64,000 bases of DNA from Nitrospira sp. (GTDB lineage: Bacteria; Nitrospirota; Nitrospiria; Nitrospirales; Nitrospiraceae), in assembly GCA_020853775.1 (NCBI GenBank), contig JADYYH010000004.1, positions 1-64,000 on the forward strand. Reading direction: 5' to 3'. The notes under the pieces were generated by a model that was given only the letters and a program-made list of their open reading frames with translations, ran no database searches and had not been told where the DNA came from. Both the position numbers and the translations under genes were made by a program. Positions 32,605-42,459 of the stretch are shown here, in pieces (position 1 is the stretch's first letter; each line of letters starts with the position of its first letter).

Positions 32605-34566
32605 TTATTGGCGGTCGAGCTGCCGGGCTTGGCGAGGTGCTGAAAGATCCCATCCGACTGAAAAGAACACGAGGAGCCCGGCGCCGGTCGTCTGCTTCGT
32701 GCGGGCGCTGCTTTCCCGGGGAGGCAACGGTTCATTGGCAATGATGCCGTCTCCCAGCACGCGAGTATCAAAATCCAAGGTGCCGCCGATGCCGAAATTG
32801 ACACTGTACCGATCGCGTGCATGCGGCCGGTATCCCATCATGAGGCCACCTGCCACGGCATCGATGATCCGGGATCCCGGCGCCACGGCGAGAAATGGCC
32901 CCCAACTCCATCGTTGTTCGTCCCACCGATCGATCCAGAGATGAACTTCCGGCATCACGCGCACCAGGTCGTTGCGTTCGTCGTCGATGCGTACGATGCG
33001 GGTTGAGGTCACGGAGACGGACTCCACACGCCGCGGGCCTAGATTGTGAGTCCAGCCCAAGCCCAGACCGAATCCGATGTTCTGAAAGAGCCAGGGGCCA
33101 GACTGGTCCTCTGCCGGGGGTGATTCAGTGCGGCTGTAGAGCGTGGCCGGGGATGTGAGTTCCTCCCTGCCGACCACGGGCAACGCCCGCTCGCCTGCCG
33201 ATGGTGAGGGTGCTGTTGGCGCAGAGGCAGGGCTGCTGGGGTCGGTTTCAGCAGGTGAAGAAGTCTGGGCAAGCGTGGTCGGTACAAACAGCCGTTCAGG
33301 CTTCATCTGTTCCGTGACGCGCTCAAGAGGCTCTTGCGGTAAGGGTGTTGGTCTCATCGGGTGGAGAGAATATTCGGTCGTAACCGGTGGCGGGGGTGTG
33401 GCCGGTCGAGTGCTGTCACTGTCGAACGGTTGCTCCAGCGGGATTGGTGGAGAGACGGCGCGCTGTACCGTTTCCTCCAGGGTTGCGGAGGGCGTCCCCA
33501 AATTCGAAGGAACGGTTGCCGGTGGTGCCGGGGCGGTGGCTTGTCGTTCAGGGTTCAGTGGCAATGGCGGCGTCGTAGCTGATGGTTCCGGAGCTGATAA
33601 CGGCTGAGTGCCAGGTAAAGCTGGCGCGGCCACTGCCGGTTGTCCCGGAGGTGAACCGGTCGGCGACGATGTTTCAGGGGGATTCTCACGTGTCACGGCA
33701 GGGGGAGCGGCTGCCGGATCTGACCTTTCGTGTTGGTGTCCGGGGGAAAGAGCCGGCGCTTGTTCGGGCTGATCAAGAGGCAAGGTGAACGCGGGTACTT
33801 CTGTGGCACTGCGCCGTCCGTTCGAAGCGATGTCGGCAGGCGCCGAGACGACGACGTGAGTGGAATCTCGTGATCCCTCACCAGAGCCTTGGGGATGTAT
33901 GGGAGGGACGGTTGCGGGTGCGGGATGAGCAGGAGGCATGCTGAACGCCTGCCGCAGAGAAGTATTGGCGCTTTCCATGGCCAAGACCGCCGGCGTCCTT
34001 CCTCCGCTGTCCTGAATCCGGGGATCAGCTCCAGAACGAATCAGCCGGTGGATCACGGTGGTTTGTCGCCCCAAGCGGTCTGCGCGTGATTCTCCCGTCG
34101 TTTCCCAGAAACGCCTGACGGCTTGGTGAAGCGCCGTAAATCCGAGCTCGTTCCGGACGGATGTCCGCGCGCCTGCGGTCAGGAGGGCGTCGACGCAGGG
34201 CAGATGGCTTTGGAGGCTGGCCTCATGCAGGGCGGTATTGCCGTCTCGATCTCGTGCCTCCACGTCCGCGCCTTGATTCAGGAGCAAGAGGACGAGCGCA
34301 AGGTTGCCTTTTGTTGCCGCGGTGATGAGCGGCGTGGCCCCTCGGGCATTGCGGGCTTCGATATTCGCTCCGCGGTCGAGCAACACCTGGATTCTGGCAG
34401 GAGTGCTTTCGGTGAGGGCCGTATGGATCGTTTGTTCCGCGTCGACAACGGTGACGACTGGCTTGGCCCGTTTCTCGTCGGGACGAGCATCGCTGACGGA
34501 CCAGCATCCGCAAATCATACAGAGGATGGCGCAGGTCACGCCGGTGCTGTGGTGCAAGCGACCCAC
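32605..34566 (-). CDS. Ankyrin-repeat, Pro-rich, beta-barrel fusion protein (exported)
   Basis: The 653-residue protein has a signal-peptide-like N-terminus, then four to five ankyrin repeats (about residues 45-210; for example ANIEARNARGATPLITAATKGNL, ADVEARDRDGNTALHEASL, LGFTALHQAVRRF, ADPRIQDSGGRTPAVLAM). A 260-residue Pro/Ser/Thr/Ala-rich linker follows. The last about 160 residues resemble an outer-membrane beta-barrel (GFGLGLGWTHNLGPRR, WGPFLAVAPGS, MMGYRPHARDRYSVNFGIGGTLDF, LLVFFSVGWDL). Start GTG 34566 is tentative. Such a fusion suggests periplasmic ankyrin repeats tethered through the cell wall to the outer membrane. Confidence 0.78.
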   Translation of the reverse strand: MGRLHHSTGVTCAILCMICGCWSVSDARPDEKRAKPVVTVVDAEQTIHTALTESTPARIQVLLDRGANIEARNARGATPLITAATKGNLALVLLLLNQGADVEARDRDGNTALHEASLQSHLPCVDALLTAGARTSVRNELGFTALHQAVRRFWETTGESRADRLGRQTTVIHRLIRSGADPRIQDSGGRTPAVLAMESANTSLRQAFSMPPAHPAPATVPPIHPQGSGEGSRDSTHVVVSAPADIASNGRRSATEVPAFTLPLDQPEQAPALSPGHQHERSDPAAAPPAVTRENPPETSSPTGSPPGQPAVAAPALPGTQPLSAPEPSATTPPLPLNPERQATAPAPPATVPSNLGTPSATLEETVQRAVSPPIPLEQPFDSDSTRPATPPPPVTTEYSLHPMRPTPLPQEPLERVTEQMKPERLFVPTTLAQTSSPAETDPSSPASAPTAPSPSAGERALPVVGREELTSPATLYSRTESPPAEDQSGPWLFQNIGFGLGLGWTHNLGPRRVESVSVTSTRIVRIDDERNDLVRVMPEVHLWIDRWDEQRWSWGPFLAVAPGSRIIDAVAGGLMMGYRPHARDRYSVNFGIGGTLDFDTRVLGDGIIANEPLPPRESSARTKQTTGAGLLVFFSVGWDLSAPRQARQLDRQ

Positions 34567-34602
34567 GGGTCCCCAAGAAAGGCCGGTCAGGAGTGTGCAA
34601 TG

Positions 34603-34630
34603 CGGACTGTATGGTTTAGCATACAGTCCG
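34603..34630. promoter_or_regulatory. Perfect 11-bp inverted repeat upstream of the ankyrin gene
   Basis: CGGACTGTATG (34603-34613) and CATACAGTCCG (34620-34630) are exact inverted repeats with a 6-base spacer, 36 bases before the presumed start codon of the ankyrin-barrel gene. No U-run follows on either strand, so it is more likely an operator or 5'-UTR hairpin than a terminator. Confidence 0.45.
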
Positions 34631-34760
34631 GTGCGGCGTCATCAGCAGTTGTGTGGAAAAACAGGCCGCTTTGAAGAGGTGAAGGAAGCAAACCGGCTGA
34701 CGGGAGACTGTCTTTCAGTCACGCGTCCGCCGGCTGAGTGAGAGCAGGTCCGGCGCAGGC

Positions 34761-35267
34761 CTACCAGTGACGATGCCACCGTCCATAATAGGGGCGATAG
34801 AAACGCGGTCCCCAGGCGTAGGGGCGCGCGTAAAACGGAGAGCCGTACATCCATGGGCGTCCGAGATACAGGCCGAATCCTACCGACGGGTATCCGTACA
34901 ACAATCCCGGCGCAATTCCAGGAGACACGTAGGTATAGGTTGAGGGAGCGGAGGATTGTTGCGCCATCTGCCGCTGCAGCTCAGCCGTCATGGCGTTTTG
35001 GCGGTCGGCTTGGTCTTTCAACTGACCGACGGTGCTTTGCTGGAGCTGGACTTCCGCCTCCAGCTTGGATATTTTCTCCCGCTGGATTTCGATAAAGGCC
35101 TGCAGGCATCGAGTGTGTGCATCACCTGTATAGTTGCTGCATTCCCACGGACCCGACGATTCCGCGCCAAAGACCGGCAGCGCGAACAACAGAGCGCTGA
35201 ATCCTATTGCGAGAGCGGGAAACCTTTGCCGAGGGGATTCCAATCGGTGTGTCGCAAGACGTACCAT
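34761..35267 (-). CDS. Exported coiled-coil protein, function unknown
   Basis: The 168-residue protein has a signal peptide (ALAIGFSALLFALPVFGA, cleavage near residue 35), a pair of Cys in WECSNYTGDAHTRC that could form a disulfide, and then a coiled coil (about 60-105: FIEIQREKISKLEAEVQLQQ, QLKDQADRQNAMTAELQRQM). It ends in a Tyr/Pro/Gly/Arg-rich tail (FYARPYAWGPRFYRPYYGRW) resembling low-complexity envelope proteins. No family recognised. Confidence 0.7.
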   Translation of the reverse strand: MVRLATHRLESPRQRFPALAIGFSALLFALPVFGAESSGPWECSNYTGDAHTRCLQAFIEIQREKISKLEAEVQLQQSTVGQLKDQADRQNAMTAELQRQMAQQSSAPSTYTYVSPGIAPGLLYGYPSVGFGLYLGRPWMYGSPFYARPYAWGPRFYRPYYGRWHRHW

Positions 35268-35433
35268 GACGCTCCTCCCTGGCTAGCTAGTGATAGCCTA
35301 TCATGGCGTTGCCGGTGAAGAACAGATCCGGCTCATAGAGCGTGAAACGAAGGACTGTCTCGTTGGTTGACAGCGACGGGGCGAGAATCTCTGCTGGTCT
35401 CACAGGCAGGAGAGACAACAAGGAGAAGAACCT

Positions 35434-36384
35434 ATGGCAGAGAAACAGGTGATTGCGGTGGTCGGGGCGACCGGAATGCAAGGTGGTGGATTGGTGCGGG
35501 CGATATTGGCCGATCCTGCCAGTGGTTTCACGGTGCGCGCGTTGACCAGGGACGTCCATTCGGACAAGGCCAAGGAACTCGCCCGGCTTGGCGCAGAAGT
35601 CGTGGCTGCCGATGTGCATGACGAAGAGAGTCTGAAGCGGGCATTTGCCGGCGCAACCGGCGCGTTTTGTGTCACGTTTTTCTGGGCGCATTTGTCTCCC
35701 GAAAAGGAATACGCCGAAGCGGAGGCCATGGCCAAGGCCGCCAAGGCGGCGGGGGTGCGGCATGTGATCTGGTCGACTCTCGAAGATACGCGTCGGTGGG
35801 TTCCGTTGTCCGATAACCGGATGCCGACGTTGATGGGGAAGTATAAGGTGCCGCACTTTGATGCCAAGGGAGAAGCGGACCAGCTGTTCAAGCAGCTCGG
35901 GCTGCCCACGACTTTTCTGCTCACGTCGTTTTACTGGGACAATCTCATTTATTTCGGCATGGGACCGAAGCCAGGTCCGGATGGCACGCTCGCATTTACT
36001 CTCCCCATGGGCGAGGCGCGGTTGCCCGGGATTGCGGCGGATGATATCGGGAAGTGTGCGTTGGGCATGTTCAAAAAGCGGGACGCCTATCTCGGCAAAA
36101 CGGTCGGCATCGCGGGCGAGCATCTCACCGGGGCACAAATGGCCGCCGCCTTGAGCAAGGCGCTCGGACGCGAGGTGCGGTACCAGGCGGTGCCGCCGGA
36201 CGTCTACCGGACCTTCGGATTTCCGGGGGCGGACGATCTGGGCAATATGTTTCAATTTAAGCGCGACTTTAATGCCGTCTTTTGCGCGGCCCGAGAACCG
36301 GCGATCGCCCGGGCGCTCAATGGCGGATTACAGACATTTGCACAATGGCTGGAGGCAAACAAGGCACGGATTCCCCTCTCTTAG
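35434..36384 (+). CDS. NmrA/HSCARG-like NAD(P)-binding protein
   Basis: The 316-residue atypical SDR has the NmrA-type opening VIAVVGATGMQGGGLVRAIL (GxxGxxG at 10-16), VRALTRD for NADP preference, GAEVVAADVHDEESLKRAFAGATGAFCVT, and later FLLTSFYWDN and LGKTVGIAGEHLTGAQMA. NmrA-like proteins act as redox-state sensors or reductases; lack of a YxxxK motif favours a sensor-like role. It stands alone and ends within the loop of a hairpin (36371-36394). Confidence 0.9.
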   Translation: MAEKQVIAVVGATGMQGGGLVRAILADPASGFTVRALTRDVHSDKAKELARLGAEVVAADVHDEESLKRAFAGATGAFCVTFFWAHLSPEKEYAEAEAMAKAAKAAGVRHVIWSTLEDTRRWVPLSDNRMPTLMGKYKVPHFDAKGEADQLFKQLGLPTTFLLTSFYWDNLIYFGMGPKPGPDGTLAFTLPMGEARLPGIAADDIGKCALGMFKKRDAYLGKTVGIAGEHLTGAQMAAALSKALGREVRYQAVPPDVYRTFGFPGADDLGNMFQFKRDFNAVFCAAREPAIARALNGGLQTFAQWLEANKARIPLS

Positions 36385-36394
36385 CAGAGGGGAA
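36371..36394 (+). terminator. Hairpin enclosing the stop codon of the NmrA-like gene
   Basis: TTCCCCTCT (36371-36379) pairs perfectly with AGAGGGGAA (36386-36394); the 6-base loop contains the TAG stop codon (36382-36384). There is no U-tract after it, so it may act as an mRNA 3'-end stabiliser or a weak terminator. Confidence 0.45.
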
Positions 36395-36413
36395 AGGTTC
36401 CCGGCGGGAGTCC

Positions 36414-36632
36414 TTAGTGCTGGGACTTCTGCTTGCTGAGGTGGCAGGAGGATGTGAACGGATTACACCGCAACCGGTGAATCTTGATCGTCCGCAATTT
36501 CTCCGGTCCTGCCGTGATCTGTGGTTCCGGATGACGCTCCCCGTTCACGAGGACCGGAAACGAGGCCAGCGTCGTCAGGATGCAGATGGACAGGACGGCC
36601 ACCACCCAGACAAAGTACAGTGAGTAACGCAT
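36414..36632 (-). CDS. Possible small membrane protein
   Basis: The 72-residue frame starts with one hydrophobic helix (YSLYFVWVVAVLSICILTTLASF, written here only as a description of residues 4-26), followed by a polar tail with two Cys (RCNPFTSSCHL). It could be a small inner-membrane or exported protein. There is no recognised family and no strong ribosome site, so it may be spurious. Confidence 0.35.
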   Translation of the reverse strand: MRYSLYFVWVVAVLSICILTTLASFPVLVNGERHPEPQITAGPEKLRTIKIHRLRCNPFTSSCHLSKQKSQH

Positions 36633-36820
36633 GGCCTATTCGTATCATGGTGCGATCGGAAGTCAATGAAATGGTCGTTTGTCGCCATCGCTTCCCGTTG
36701 GTGATGGTTGCGCCCTGCTGTCGTTCATAAGATTCGTGGACTCGGTCCAGGCAGTTTCTTCTCGCCGTTGCGCAAGCGGGGCGCTGTCGCTACAATCCCC
36801 TCGCTTGCCGCCGCCGGCGG

Positions 36821-38341
36821 ATGTCGTCTCACCGACAGGCACATGGCCTCATGCTTCTCTCCTTCGTGATTCTCTACCTTGCCTGCTCCGTCGGGATCGG
36901 GCTCTACGCGGCGGCTCGTGTCCATAACACCAAGGATTTTGCCGTCGCCGGCCGGTCCCTACCTCTCCCGGTGGTGACGGCGACGGTGTTTGCGACCTGG
37001 TTCGGGGCCGAAACGGTCCTTGGGATTTCTGCCACCTTCGTCAAAGACGGGCTTCGAGCGGTCGTCGCCGACCCCTTTGGTTCGAGCCTCTGTTTGATTC
37101 TGGCCGGCCTGTGGTTTGCCCGCCGACTCTACCGTTTGAATCTCCTCACGATCGGAGACTTTTACCGGTTACGGTATAACCGCGCGGTCGAAGTCCTGTG
37201 CACCCTCTGCATCGTCGCCTCATACCTGGGGTGGGTCTCGGCGCAGATCAAGGCGCTGGGGCTGGTGTTCAGCGTCGTCACGGACGGAGCCATGAGCCAG
37301 TCTGCCGGCATGGTGCTGGGCGCGGTCATCGTGTTGACGTACACCACATTCGGCGGAATGTTCTCCGTGGCAATTCTCGACTTCGTGCAGATCACCATCA
37401 TTATGGGCGGCATGCTCTACATCGGGTCCGTCATCAGCGACCTGGCCGGTGGCGTGGGGACGGTGGTCACTCACGCGGCGGCGTCGGGGAAGTTGGATTT
37501 TTTCCCTCCGGCGAGAGTCGAGACGTGGATTCCGTTCCTGGGGGCCTGGGTCACCATGATGTTCGGATCCATCCCGCAGCAGGATGTCTTTCAGCGGATC
37601 ACCTCGGCGCGGGATGAAGGCACGGCGGTACGGGGATCCGTGCTCGGCGGCACGTTGTATTTTTTCTTCGCCTTCGTGCCGATGTTTCTGGCCTATTCCG
37701 CGACGCTGATTGATCCGACGCAGGTGGCGGATTTGCTGGAGCGAGATTCCCAACTCATTCTTCCGACCTTGATCGTGCACCATACGCCGCTCGCCGCGCA
37801 GATCGTTTTTTTCGGCGCCTTGTTGTCCGCGATCATGAGTTGTTCGTCGGCGACGTTGCTCGCGCCGTCCGTGGCCTTCAGTGAAAATATCGTCAAGAGC
37901 CTGGTGCCGACCATCGGCGATCGGGGCCTGCTCGCGGTCATGCGGTCGGTGCTGGTCGGGTTCGCTTCGCTGGTGTTGCTGTTCGCCCTCAACTCGGAAG
38001 CCAGCATTTTTAAGATGGTAGAAAGCGCGTACAAAGTGACGCTGGTGGCGGCGTTTGTCCCGCTCTTGGCCGGCCTGTATTGGGCGCGTGCGACGGCGCA
38101 AGGCGCGATATGCGCCATTGTCGCCGGGCTCTCGACCTGGCTGACGTTGGAGGGCATGGTCACGCCGGATCAGGTCTGGCCGCCGCAGTTAGTGGGGGCA
38201 TTGGTGGCGGCAGGCGGCATGGTGGTGGGCTCGCTGTTGCCCCAGTGGATTCCGCACCCGGCAACCACCGAGGCTCCGGTCGGTCATCGGTCTCACAGCC
38301 TGCCGGTGGTATCGCGTACCGGGACGCATCAGTCGCACTAG
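36821..38341 (+). CDS. Sodium:solute symporter family transporter
   Basis: The 506-residue protein has about 13 predicted membrane helices and the SSS-family pattern: DFAVAGRSLPLPVV near the start, ATWFGAETVLGIS, then LLTIGDFYRLRYNR, YTTFGGMFSVAILDFVQ and SIPQQDVFQRITSARDE, which are the sodium-binding regions of LeuT-fold symporters. The substrate is unknown (proline, pantothenate and solute types share these). The final 4 bases overlap the stop region of the convergent histidine kinase gene. Confidence 0.92.
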   Translation: MSSHRQAHGLMLLSFVILYLACSVGIGLYAAARVHNTKDFAVAGRSLPLPVVTATVFATWFGAETVLGISATFVKDGLRAVVADPFGSSLCLILAGLWFARRLYRLNLLTIGDFYRLRYNRAVEVLCTLCIVASYLGWVSAQIKALGLVFSVVTDGAMSQSAGMVLGAVIVLTYTTFGGMFSVAILDFVQITIIMGGMLYIGSVISDLAGGVGTVVTHAAASGKLDFFPPARVETWIPFLGAWVTMMFGSIPQQDVFQRITSARDEGTAVRGSVLGGTLYFFFAFVPMFLAYSATLIDPTQVADLLERDSQLILPTLIVHHTPLAAQIVFFGALLSAIMSCSSATLLAPSVAFSENIVKSLVPTIGDRGLLAVMRSVLVGFASLVLLFALNSEASIFKMVESAYKVTLVAAFVPLLAGLYWARATAQGAICAIVAGLSTWLTLEGMVTPDQVWPPQLVGALVAAGGMVVGSLLPQWIPHPATTEAPVGHRSHSLPVVSRTGTHQSH

Positions 38342-40698
38342 GCGGGGGACACTGAATGCAGGATCTCGCGCACGAGTCGGATCAAGTCTTCAGGTGAGAA
38401 CGGCTTCTGTAAAAACGTGGTCTGCCCATGGCTCTCGGCGCCCGTGACCGGCAGGTTGTCGCTGTACCCCGACATGTAGAGCACCTTCAAATCGCCGAAG
38501 TGGCTTCGCAGCCGCGTCGCCAGCTCCTTGCCGTTCATGCCCGGCATCACCAGGTCGGTAATCAATAAATCGATGTGCAGGGTATTGCGCCGGATGAGAT
38601 CCAACGCCTGGAACCCGTCTTCCGCTTCGTGCACGGTGTACCCATGCGTGCGAAGAATATGCTGCGTCAGCAAGCGGACGGAAGGCTCATCTTCCACGAG
38701 GAGAATAATCTCTGTCCCGGTTTTGTGTTCCGGTTCGGTCGATGCGGGCGGCAATGCGATATTCGGCGGCACGACTTCCGGAAGAAAAACCGTCATCGTG
38801 GTGCCGTGCCCCACCTCGCTCTCAACGGAAATCGTGCCTCCGCTCTGGTGCACGATGCCGTAGACCGTGGAGAGGCCGAGGCCGGTTCCCCGCCCGGGCG
38901 GTTTGGTCGTAAAAAACGGCTCGAAGATTTTCGCCTTCGTGGCCGGCTCGATGCCGGTTCCCGTGTCGTGCACACGCAGCCGGACATAGGTTCGAGTCGT
39001 ACGCGAGTCGTGTCCAGGCCCCCACACCTCGCGTGGAAGCACCTGTGAGGTATCGATGGTCAAGGTGCCGCCATGCGGCATCGCGTCGCGGGCGTTGACG
39101 GCCAGATTGAGCAACACCTGTTCGAGTTGCACGGCGTCGGCTTTGACCCATCGCGGGCTGGGATCGAGCTGTAAAACGATCGTCACGTGTTCGCCGATTA
39201 AACTCTTTAGAAGCGCCATCAGATCGCGAATCACCCGATGCAGATCTAAGGAGACCGGGTGGAGCATCTGCTTGCGGCTGAAGGCGAGCAGTTGGCCGGT
39301 CAGTGCCGCGCAGCGTTCCCCGGCGCGCTGGATTTCCTGCACGAAGTACCGGGCCGAAGAGTTCTGGTTCAGCTCCTGTAGGAGGACTGCGCTGTAGCCG
39401 AGAATCACGGTCATGACATTGTTGAAGTCGTGTGCCACGCCTCCGGCTAATCGCCCGACGGCTTCCATTTTTTGCGCCTGCCGCAGTTGGTCTTCCAGTT
39501 CGCGCGCGTCGGTAATATCTTCCGTGATGCCGCTGAGACTGTCGACTTCGCCTGTGTCCGTGCGATGGATGACCATCCGATCGTGGATCCAGCGGATTTT
39601 CCCGTCGGGCCGTAGGATGCGATAAAACAATTGCACATCGCGTCCTGTCGGACGGGTCAGTTCCGCGTCGTACACGTCGGTGACCATGCGCTGATCGTCA
39701 GGATGTACACAATCCCGCCAGAGTTTGGGATTCTCATAAAACTGCGCGGCAGGCAATCCCCAGATTCGTTCAAAGGCCCGGTTCACATAGAGCACTTGTG
39801 GCGGCTGCGCTTGGGCGAACCACACGCCTTGGTTCAGATTGTCGGTGAGGTAATTGAATCGTTTTTCGCTCGAGAGCCGGGCCCCTTCCGTCCGCCGATG
39901 TTCCCGTACCTCGTCCTGCAACCGGCTATTGGCTTGAGCCAGGTCGGCCGTGCGTTTGGCGATGCGTTGTTCGAGATCGCTCTGAGCCGTTCTCAATTGC
40001 TCCTCAATGGCGCGGCGATCATGGATCTCTTTGGTGATGTCTTGATTCAGCCGCTCCACAGCTTCCGTGCGTGCGGTGAGTGACTGCACCAGAGTGAGCT
40101 TTTCCAACTGCAACCGCATGGAGGACAGCAGGACGTGGTTGAAGGTCCAGGAAGAGTGGATCGTGGCAAAGAGGAACAGCGTGCCCATCACGCCCATGAT
40201 CAGATGAAAGTCATGGCCGCTGAAAAAGAGATGCCCCAGCATGGGAAGGGTCACGGGCAAGGCGTAGCACAAGAACAGGGGAAAGGAGACCGACAGGACC
40301 GAGACCGCCCCGGCGGTCATCCCGCCCAGCACGAACAGCTGAACCAATTCGTAGGGCAGCGGAATTTCCGGCGTGAGAAAATAGACGCTGCCCCCCCAGC
40401 CGATGCCGGCCATGGTGGTTGTCACCAACATCCAGCGGTGCCAGTCGGCGTTGCTCCACGCTGCAGGCGTTGTCCGGCGATAGTTGTAGATCAGGAGTGC
40501 CCGAGCACCGGCCGCCACCCAGAGGATGGTCACCCAGACCAGGAGTGGCGTGTGGGGGACCACGGGCCATTCTACGGCGGCGAGGATGGCCGCATTCACC
40601 GCGCTGGCCAACACGCCGGTAGGCATGTTGCGGTACAAGACAGAGACTTGTTGTGACTGGAGTTCCTTGGCCGGGTTGGTGTGGGCCGGGTGATCCAT
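38338..40698 (-). CDS. Membrane hybrid histidine kinase (PAS, HisKA, HATPase, receiver)
   Basis: The 786-residue protein has about six N-terminal membrane helices (residues 25-190), a coiled coil (205-275), a PAS fold with PAC segment (280-400; [26 protein letters not shown]), and HisKA with His423 in GGVAHDFNN. The ATPase has N-box [14 protein letters not shown] and [13 protein letters not shown], and a C-terminal receiver carries VEDE and the acceptor Asp in [13 protein letters not shown]. No output gene is adjacent. An in-frame GTG at 40734 is an alternative start. The membrane part looks like an MASE-type sensor of unknown ligand. Confidence 0.92.
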   Translation of the reverse strand: MDHPAHTNPAKELQSQQVSVLYRNMPTGVLASAVNAAILAAVEWPVVPHTPLLVWVTILWVAAGARALLIYNYRRTTPAAWSNADWHRWMLVTTTMAGIGWGGSVYFLTPEIPLPYELVQLFVLGGMTAGAVSVLSVSFPLFLCYALPVTLPMLGHLFFSGHDFHLIMGVMGTLFLFATIHSSWTFNHVLLSSMRLQLEKLTLVQSLTARTEAVERLNQDITKEIHDRRAIEEQLRTAQSDLEQRIAKRTADLAQANSRLQDEVREHRRTEGARLSSEKRFNYLTDNLNQGVWFAQAQPPQVLYVNRAFERIWGLPAAQFYENPKLWRDCVHPDDQRMVTDVYDAELTRPTGRDVQLFYRILRPDGKIRWIHDRMVIHRTDTGEVDSLSGITEDITDARELEDQLRQAQKMEAVGRLAGGVAHDFNNVMTVILGYSAVLLQELNQNSSARYFVQEIQRAGERCAALTGQLLAFSRKQMLHPVSLDLHRVIRDLMALLKSLIGEHVTIVLQLDPSPRWVKADAVQLEQVLLNLAVNARDAMPHGGTLTIDTSQVLPREVWGPGHDSRTTRTYVRLRVHDTGTGIEPATKAKIFEPFFTTKPPGRGTGLGLSTVYGIVHQSGGTISVESEVGHGTTMTVFLPEVVPPNIALPPASTEPEHKTGTEIILLVEDEPSVRLLTQHILRTHGYTVHEAEDGFQALDLIRRNTLHIDLLITDLVMPGMNGKELATRLRSHFGDLKVLYMSGYSDNLPVTGAESHGQTTFLQKPFSPEDLIRLVREILHSVSPA

Positions 40699-40812
40699 GG
40701 GAGGACCCCGCTCGATAACAGATGCGTCCTGCACGCGATACCCGTTAGGCGGCGACGCTCCGCACGCGCCGTCGGATAGCGTACTCTAGCACGATCGTTG
40801 ACCAGGCGCGCA

Positions 40813-42282
40813 TCAAAAATTCACACGGAGGTTGATCGATCCGACGTGTAAAGTGGTGCGGTATGTTCCATTCACGGTTGGATTGACGTTGCCGGCGACA
40901 GTTCTTGCCTCGTACAGGATGGCCTGGTACGCGAGATCGACGCCGAGTCCCTTGGGGCTGAGTTTGCTTGCTCCGCCGCAGGGTATCACTCCGAGAAACT
41001 GTCCGTTGTCACGACATGTGAATCCGATGCCGGTCGACACTGCATGGTTGTCACCGTCGGGGATCGCCGGGTTGAAGGTTTGATCGGGAACCGCCTTCTG
41101 TGAATGCCAGTATCCGGCGCGCAGGGCAATGTCCCAATCGGGGAGTGGTTGCGGGTTGAGCCACTTATGTTCCGTGCCGATCATGACCGTGTAGCCGCTC
41201 ATCCAGTTGGCCGGAGTGGCGACCGTGATGCCGTTTGAGAGGCGTGAATCCAAATTACGGACCGATTTCCAGCCGGTATAGTCCACGTCCAATTCCACTT
41301 TCCATTCGCGCTCTTTATTGCGGACCGGCCAGAGGGCGATGCCTCCGGTCAGGACCTGCGGCACGACAAACGTGGTCCGCGCGTCCGCGACACGGGTGCC
41401 GCCAGCCAGCAATTGGCCGTCGAGGTGCAGCGTGGCCTGGCTTCGATAGATCAGGCCGATATTGACGAGGGGTTTGCCATCTTCGTTGCGTAGCGGGGTA
41501 TACAGCAAGCTGGCATTCCAGCCGGCGGCCGTGTCACGTCCGTTCAACTCCATGCCGGTGCCGACTGGAATGCCGAACGCGCCGGACGAGCGAAATTGTC
41601 GTTCAACCTGTCCTTCTCCGAAGGCGCCGGAAAACGTATACACATCCGCGCCCAACCCAATGGCGAGGTCCGGCAGCGGTCGGAAGGCGATGGAGGGTCG
41701 AATGTCGATCAACTCGAAGGCGGCCTTGGTGGTGGCCGTCGAAAAGGGACTGCTGTCCGGCCAGCGCGTCAAGGTGCCGAAGGGGCTGAAGACGGCCAGA
41801 CCCACCGCGGTGCTCTCGGAAGAGCCGATGCCCAGGTCCTTGAGATTGGCCGTAATATAAATGTTGGAGGGGGGCGGAACTGCCACGCTGCCGCGGAGGT
41901 CTCCATTGGCCTGCGTGCCTGCGGCGTTCTGAAAGGAAAAGCCGCCGGCAATGAGCGTCGTGCCGGCTGAGAGCTGCACCCCTCGCAGTTGAGTCATGCC
42001 GGCAGGATTGTAGTACCCGGCGGAAGCATCATCGGCTTGGGCCGTGAAGGCGGACGCTTGACCGGTCGCCGAGGCGCTATGGTCGTAGATGCGAAAACTT
42101 CCGGCAAACACCGGCGCAGGACCAAAGGTTGCCCAGGCGGCCACTAGCGCACTGCAGGTGAGGAGTAGCCGTGCGGCGGTGCGATCGTTCCGACGTGCCG
42201 CGACCCTGTTCGGGTGCGCGGACGGCAGGTCGGTTTCGAATAACACAGGGGCAGTGTCGAGACCCATCGTACTCACCGTCAT
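40813..42282 (-). CDS. OmpP1/FadL family outer-membrane transporter
   Basis: The 489-residue barrel has the FadL hallmarks: after an unusual 60-residue N-terminal extension and signal segment (ALVAAWATFGPAPVFAG), the mature protein begins SFRIYDHSASATGQASAFTAQADDASAGYYNPAGMTQL (quoted as a region, residues 62-99). NPAGMT is the diagnostic hatch motif. It closes with INLRVNF, a C-terminal Phe typical of outer-membrane barrels. FadL proteins move hydrophobic compounds inward. ATG 42282 or 42267 could be the start. Confidence 0.9.
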   Translation of the reverse strand: MTVSTMGLDTAPVLFETDLPSAHPNRVAARRNDRTAARLLLTCSALVAAWATFGPAPVFAGSFRIYDHSASATGQASAFTAQADDASAGYYNPAGMTQLRGVQLSAGTTLIAGGFSFQNAAGTQANGDLRGSVAVPPPSNIYITANLKDLGIGSSESTAVGLAVFSPFGTLTRWPDSSPFSTATTKAAFELIDIRPSIAFRPLPDLAIGLGADVYTFSGAFGEGQVERQFRSSGAFGIPVGTGMELNGRDTAAGWNASLLYTPLRNEDGKPLVNIGLIYRSQATLHLDGQLLAGGTRVADARTTFVVPQVLTGGIALWPVRNKEREWKVELDVDYTGWKSVRNLDSRLSNGITVATPANWMSGYTVMIGTEHKWLNPQPLPDWDIALRAGYWHSQKAVPDQTFNPAIPDGDNHAVSTGIGFTCRDNGQFLGVIPCGGASKLSPKGLGVDLAYQAILYEARTVAGNVNPTVNGTYRTTLHVGSINLRVNF

Positions 42283-42459
42283 TCCTCACATGAACCGTGC
42301 TAGGTACAAGATCGTAGCCAGTTGATCTGGTATGGGTTCATCTAAGAGAAGGCGCGGTATTTTGTCAAGCGGGACGAGGCGCGGAGGATGGGCGCGCGTC
42401 GCGATGCATGTATTTTTATGTGCAGGATCGCGTATGCTCGGCGACATGAGGATCCGCTG

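Noticed and set aside
37220-38101. A 293-codon minus-strand frame under the symporter gene
   Set aside because: Antisense, Arg/His-rich, no start signal; the symporter has clear membrane topology.
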